DNA of 64,000 nucleotides, from positions 136,648-200,647 of the forward strand of contig MNCI01037634.1 in NCBI GenBank assembly GCA_015680685.1. Direction: 5' to 3'. The position numbers and the translations under genes are program-made. Below, piece by piece: positions 59,257 through 64,000 of this stretch (its first letter is position 1; every line of letters starts with the position of its first letter). Source of the stretch: Gnetum montanum (lineage: Eukaryota > Streptophyta > Gnetopsida > Gnetales > Gnetaceae). The notes under the pieces are model-generated. The model saw only the letters and a list, made by a program, of their open reading frames with translations, was not told the origin of the DNA and ran no database searches.

Positions 59257-61412
59257 ATGGCTGCATCAACCACCACTGTTGACATCGCTAGCCTCGAGAA
59301 CCCCTAGATGCTACAAGTTACACCTGCTATTGTCAAACCATCAACCAGTTCAATGTGGCTACGTTGGTCCCTCAAGATTCAAAATAAAGAGCCTGAGGGA
59401 CACGCTCAACATAAGGAACACTACAACTTCNAAACTAGCAACAGTGGATGCTAGACCAACTATTAATGGCCAGGGTGTCAGCGGAACAACGAGATGAGAT
59501 GTTCTACAATGAAGCATCCCATGATGGGCAAGAGGACTTAGATTCCCACTCTGAGGAAGGCAGTCATGGTAGCTTTGTCTTGGCTCTTCCCTCCACAGCG
59601 TCCCGTGTAAACCTACTGTTTATGGTCACTACACCATTATCATTGACTATCGCTGATCGTGTGGCACATGCATTCCATCAACATTTTTTCTCTTCGGCTA
59701 CCTTCCTAAGTGTTGTCCCTTCATAGACTATTCCTCCGCAATCACAATTAGCCAATCCATCTCATCACATACCTACACCTACGTCACCGTATGTGCACAT
59801 AGTGCCTACTTCACAATTACACACAGCCCCTGCATTCATCCCAACTTTTGCTCCCACACCACCAATATCAATGGTAGGACCTGCCCCTACCATGTGGTGG
59901 GCTTCAAATACATAACCCCCTGTTGCGCAGCCTACGCAGATGTCCCATCTCACTCATCATCAATACTACGTCCCGCAGGCAGTAAATCCAACTATAAGGT
60001 CATGGCCTGTCCTCCCGACTACACAAACAGCGTACCCTATAGCACAATCAACAATAGTCACCTTGCCTGTACCACCTGCCGGGTGGTGGATGACACAGGT
60101 GGTACCGCTTGCAGGGACAGTTTCAATTGCATCACTCACAGGCCATGCTACTGCCCCTATCCCACCACCCATTGTGGCTCCCCCTACTATTCCACAACCA
60201 ACATCTTCATCCTTGGGCCTAGACCAAGCCTTCCAGCTTATCCAAACCCTTACCGAGGAAGTTAAATGTCTCAAGGCTGTCGATTCTGACACAATACAGG
60301 TCATGGATTTTTATCATGACAATCCTATCAGTTCGGCAATACCCAACTTGTCGTTACCCCCTGGGATGCCACTTCCTCATTTTACAAAATACAATGGGGA
60401 AGGCAATCCTAATGCTCATTTAGTCACCTTCAAGTCAGAGTCATTGTTACTGTAGCAATGGCCACATACCATCATCCATGTCTTTGCTATGTCCCTAACA
60501 AGTAAAGCTTTAGATTAGTATCACGCACTTCCACGCTGTTCCATCTCAACCTTGGAAGAGCTGCTAACTCAGTTCATGACCCGTTTCAAATACAACCTGA
60601 AACCAGAAGTCACGATGGACCAGTTAATGGGAGTTAAGCAAGATCCACTCAAGCCAGTCCAAAAGTTTATACAACGGTGGAGCGCCACCTTGAATGAAAT
60701 CCGCAAACCCATCGCGGAGGTCCATCTGTTGGCAATCTTCAAGGGGGTAGTTAATGAATTTATTAAGTCTAAACTATATTACCTTGCTCCCCGCTCCGTC
60801 AGTCAAGCCTTCATTCAGACTAAGAGCATTCAAGACGCGGTAGAGGCTAACAAAGACCCAGCATATGTGGTCTATAAAAATGCCCACAACAAGAGCAAAG
60901 ACAAGGGCAAAGCTGCAACGACAACAGTAGCAGCCATGGCCGAAGGGGCCAAAAAGAAAAATAACAATAAGAAAGTACCTACGATGCCTACTGAGGCCAC
61001 AACTAGCTCAAACGGCGCTAATCAGGAAACAACACTCACCCCTGAGGCATCTCCACAACCGAAGCCTAACTTTGAGCTTAAAGAGCGCTCAAAATACACG
61101 GCTCTACCTGTAAAGCCTTCAAAACTTCTAAAGCAACTACTGGGAACTAGCCACATCCAACATAAGGCAGTGTCCGAGGAGGCTCTAAAGCACCACAGAT
61201 GGCACTGTGAGCTACTCAAGAACCCCTCCTTGTCCTTGCCTAACGAGCTGCCAATCCCTAAGAACTTTAGGTTGGATCGTTTTTGTGACTACCACCAACT
61301 GTGTGGTCATGACATAGATTACTGTTGGGCATTGAAAGATGACATTCAATGCATGATCAACCAAGGTAAGTTGATTCTAGACAGCAGTAGTCTGGTCTAT
61401 CCAGAAAACTAG
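59257..61412 (+). pseudogene. Gag of D3
   Basis: Start ATG 59257 (MAASTTTVDIASLENP). Acidic region 'DSHSEEGSHGSF', then a Pro/Thr-rich region (59730-60200). Capsid-like part 60200-60900 with 'MPLPHFTKYNGEGNPNAHL', 'RFKYNLKPEVTMDQLMGVKQ' and 'KSKLYYLAPRSVSQAF'. Basic segment 'KNKSKDKGK', and a knuckle-like 'FCDYHQLCGHDIDYCWALKD' near 61281-61340. The block 60552-61412 is open for 286 codons, the longest frame in the window. About five stops upstream. Confidence 0.87.
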
Positions 61413-62199
61413 TCCATGCATGTGTACCAAGACCCGTTAAACGCAAATAACGCAAGGTACACTATTAATGTAGTGGGTACGGAAGGCGATGGCCAGGCAT
61501 AGCCAAAGCAACCCTTTATGTTGCATGTGCCTCCTCCCTTGCCTCAAACGACAAGCCTGTCGACATCGACGGGTGCGGCTCAGCGACAACCTTTTGTCCT
61601 TCGAGTCCCATCTCAAACTTTTGTTCCGCAACCCACTATCGGTAAAGTCGCGGCCCAGTCCACGCCCACACCTAGGGTACCCTTTGTCATCAGGGTGTCA
61701 AAGTCGTTAGTTGCCCCTGCTATGCAGGGGAAAATCTCTAAGTCAACACCCCAATCACAACCTACCAAGAAAAGAGAATGATGTATGACAGATAACACAG
61801 CCAAGGACCACCTTACGTTGGGATTTCCTCAGCCTACACCCCTCGCCTCGATGCCCTTGGCCCCACCTTCCTCTGAAAAAGATGTCGTTATGCAAATGTG
61901 ACCATTTTCTCCCTGCCCAAGAAAACACAATCCTTAACAAGAAACTCTTCCTCCCCGAGAGATTTGTCTTCTAGGACAAATGAAAGAAGAGAAAGGTAAT
62001 AAACAACCAAATCGTGGGCATGATGTCTTGGATGCTTTTACACAAGTCAAGTAGGCTCTCAAATAGAAAAATACAATGTTGAGCCTGTATGACTTGCTGA
62101 TGACATCCCAAAAGCATCGTGAAGCCATGGTTCACATGCTAACGTCCATACCCGTGGACAAAAACTTGCCAGTAGATGAAGAAGCAATCCATTCGATTA
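61413..62199 (+). pseudogene. Gag C-terminal region of D3
   Basis: Pro/Gln/Val-rich (61518-61781: 'RQPFVLRVPSQTFVPQP', 'PRVPFVIRVSKS'), then Pro/Ser-rich and the 'MLSLYDLLMTSQKHREAMVHML' helix (62076 on) that leads to the protease, matching the minus-strand sequence of D2 at 55390-55250. Confidence 0.72.
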
Positions 62200-62903
62200 T
62201 GCTTCCTCCCATTGCTGAACAACTACAATCTCCCCAACTGACATTTCATGACAAGTCCATTAAGGATGACCCAGAAAAGGGTCAAGTGACAACAGCGCCC
62301 ATGTTCATCACTATCCGGGTTGGCTAGTATAGAATCCGGAGAGTACACGTAGATGATGGGGCCGCTACCAATGTTATTCCATTCCATATAGTGGACAAGC
62401 TGGGTTTGCTCGACCAGATCAATCCCATGACAACGTCATGTCTGAAGTCATTTAACAGGGCACGAGTGCAAGTTAAGGGAATGGTGCACATCAACTTTGT
62501 AACAGGGGATCAATTCCCCACAAACGCAGTGTTCATCGTCGTTGAGTAGATGCCTAGCTTTAACCTAATCTTAGGGAGGTCTTGGTTAGCTTAATTAAGG
62601 GCAGTCTCATCAACCATTCATCAAGAGATCCACTTGCCCTATGCAGGAGGGGAAGTGATCATTCACGATGATAAGACAACCCCTCAAGCGGTTAACAATG
62701 TAGAAATGGAACAGGGTTCGGAGATTGAAATCCCCGAAGATCAAACCCCTATCCCAACAACTAAATAGGTCAACATAGTGGCCGATGAAAGCTTGACTTG
62801 GGCTGAACTACCCTTCCAGGGAGAAGATGGTAGCGTAGAGGAATGCTGTAATAAGCCTCCTTATCCATACGCATCACTAAACCTAAAAATGATCAAGAAA
62901 TAA
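62200..62903 (+). pseudogene. Retropepsin-like protease of D3
   Basis: 'QLTFHDKSIKDDPEKGQV' is followed by 'TIRVG', a stop, and 'VHVDDGAATNVIPFHIVDKL' (catalytic Asp kept). Then 'GMVHINFVTGDQFP' and 'MPSFNLILGRSWLA'. C-terminal acidic tail ends 'PYPYASLNLKMIKK' and stop TAA at about 62903. Four stops. Closely collinear with D2 protease. Confidence 0.87.
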
Positions 62904-63004
62904 CTATGGATCTAGCAAATGAACACGTTAGCATGACATGTTATATTAGTCCACATTGTTTACTATTACGCAATTTACGCTCTTTCTTATCGCATTTTTC
63001 TTGT

Positions 63005-63160
63005 TACGCTTTTTCATATGCACCTTGGCCCAAAATGGCCTTAAACTAGTTATGGCCCACTACGGCCTAAAACTGGCAATTCTATTTATTCTTTTACGCA
63101 TACGATGGCCTGGCCCAAAATGGCCTTAAACTATTAGCAGCCCATAGTGGCCTAAAATGT
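63005..63160. repeat. Hairpin-unit array of D3
   Basis: Four to five copies of 'tggcccaaaatggccttaaact' and 'ggcccactacggcctaaaact', the reverse-complement counterpart of the D2 array at 53960-54240, in the same place relative to protease. Confidence 0.72.
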
Positions 63161-63295
63161 GTAACCTTTCTGATGATACACTTTCCTTCATAAAATCAAA
63201 AATTAGAAAAATTTAATTTTACAATCACATTGATCAAAGAACATTATCCTTTATTCCCTTTCATTACAACAAAATGTTTGGCCAATATTGCCATG

Positions 63296-64000
63296 CTACA
63301 CACCCCTTTTGTTACCACCTCCATTTGCGTCATTTAACTTCACCTTCGCTTCATAAGGATCATCCCCATAAGGATCTTCTTTGCATGGTGTTTCTTCATG
63401 GGGACGATCCTCTCTGTGGGGCTCTTCTTCATGGGGATCCTCTTCGTGAGGGCCATCATCTCCATGGCGCTCCTCTTCATAAAGACCCTCTTCGTGTCGA
63501 TCCTACGATTTGGCATGAAACAAACGTTAGCATCGCCATCGAAATCACGCATAAGAATAATACAACTGTAACATAGCTTACCTATGAGGGTCCTACGTCG
63601 ATCGCAAAAGGAGTTTATTCCAGGCTGACTAACAAGCGTCGCATGATCTCATCCTCAGTGAGCTCGGCCCAAATGCCATCTCCTAGATCAGTTCCAGCCT
63701 TTACCTTCCCTTTTTTCATAGAAGTCCACTAGGGCGATTTAGGAAAGAAAGAAGGGATAGTAGTCTCCCCGCTAGGGAGAGTTATCTCTCTCTCAAGGGA
63801 AGCACTCACTATCACTTGCTCTTAAAAATTTTCATACGCTCTAGAAGAACTGATGACATTGAGGAACAATCGGAGGGACTGCGCTTCAACCACAGAATCC
63901 CTATAGTGTTGGTGGTAGGCAACAAATTCTCATTCATACATATGTTTATGGTTTTTCTGTGCCTATCCCCATTCCTAGACCCTCGTGTTGAAATCCTTCC
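63296..64000 (-). pseudogene. End of the antisense gene in D3
   Basis: Penultimate exon from the window edge to 63582 matches D2 residues from 'QAQKNHKHMY' onward ('VAYHQHYRDSVVE', 'GIWAELTEDEIMRRLL'), with a few stops. Intron 63503-63581 (79 bp, GT-AG) is at the same codon boundary as D2's intron 53645-53732. The last exon 63502-63296 is fully open: it begins with Asp as in D2 but contains an acidic repeat (units like HEEDP, HEEEP, YGDDP) and ends NGGGNKRGV plus TAG. D2's last exon has only 20 codons, ending with related DPNGGAG and NGDANKDL parts. Confidence 0.72.

Larger units (their letters stand above)
57740..64000 (+). mobile_element. Element D3: Tat-like retrotransposon, 5' part
   Basis: 5' LTR, primer-binding site, leader, gag, protease, repeat array and the end of the antisense gene, then the window edge. 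It sits inside D2 gag with left flank AGTGT (57735-57739). RT, integrase and 3' LTR are expected to the right. Confidence 0.85.

Overview
This window looks like nuclear DNA from a seed plant with a large, transposon-rich genome. I found no intact host gene, rRNA or tRNA. Almost everything recognisable is decayed LTR retrotransposon: Ty3/gypsy of the Athila-like and Tat-like (dual RNase H) types, plus one Ty1/copia. Reading frames are broken mostly by C-to-T and G-to-A changes, as expected for old methylated plant DNA. The species cannot be told from the sequence; a gymnosperm-sized genome would fit, but that is inference.

Layout: (1) 1-3064: ends of Athila-like LTRs, a direct duplication of about 0.6-0.8 kb, and unassigned AT-rich DNA. 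(2) 3065-26548: nested Athila-like elements on the minus strand. The host element (G, 24250-26548) was interrupted by element B (5' LTR at 23380-24249). B's pol was then split exactly inside its RNase H by element A (11875-18721, 5-bp target duplication CTTAT). A further LTR of this superfamily (3065-5886) carries a Tat-family solo LTR (3790-5774, target duplication ATGTG). (3) 27287-39036: a Ty1/copia element (F, plus strand) that contains a 5'-truncated Athila-like element (C, about 28150 to the N gap). A and C share one architecture (gag with or without protease, no RT or integrase), so they look like a non-autonomous lineage. (4) 40494-57739: a very large Tat-like element (D2, minus strand), whose 3' LTR holds another solo LTR (40919-43219). 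(5) 57740-64000: a second Tat-like element (D3, plus strand), inserted in D2 gag and running off the window.

The most interesting object is a spliced gene lying antisense inside the Tat-like family, between protease and reverse transcriptase. In D2 (49175-53795, plus strand) I can place eight exons with GT-AG introns. Phase is kept at every junction, and the total is 1000 codons including the stop, with about 16 in-frame stops and no frameshift needed. It has its own TATA box at 48962. Its N-terminal part resembles an FCP1/HAD-type phosphatase domain, apparently with decayed catalytic motifs, and its middle resembles plant retrotransposon accessory proteins. The last two exons are present again in D3 (63296-64000, minus strand) with the intron at the same place, so the gene belongs to the family and is not a chance insertion. 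Arrays of 25-33 bp units with small hairpins that appear to covary flank the coding modules of these elements.
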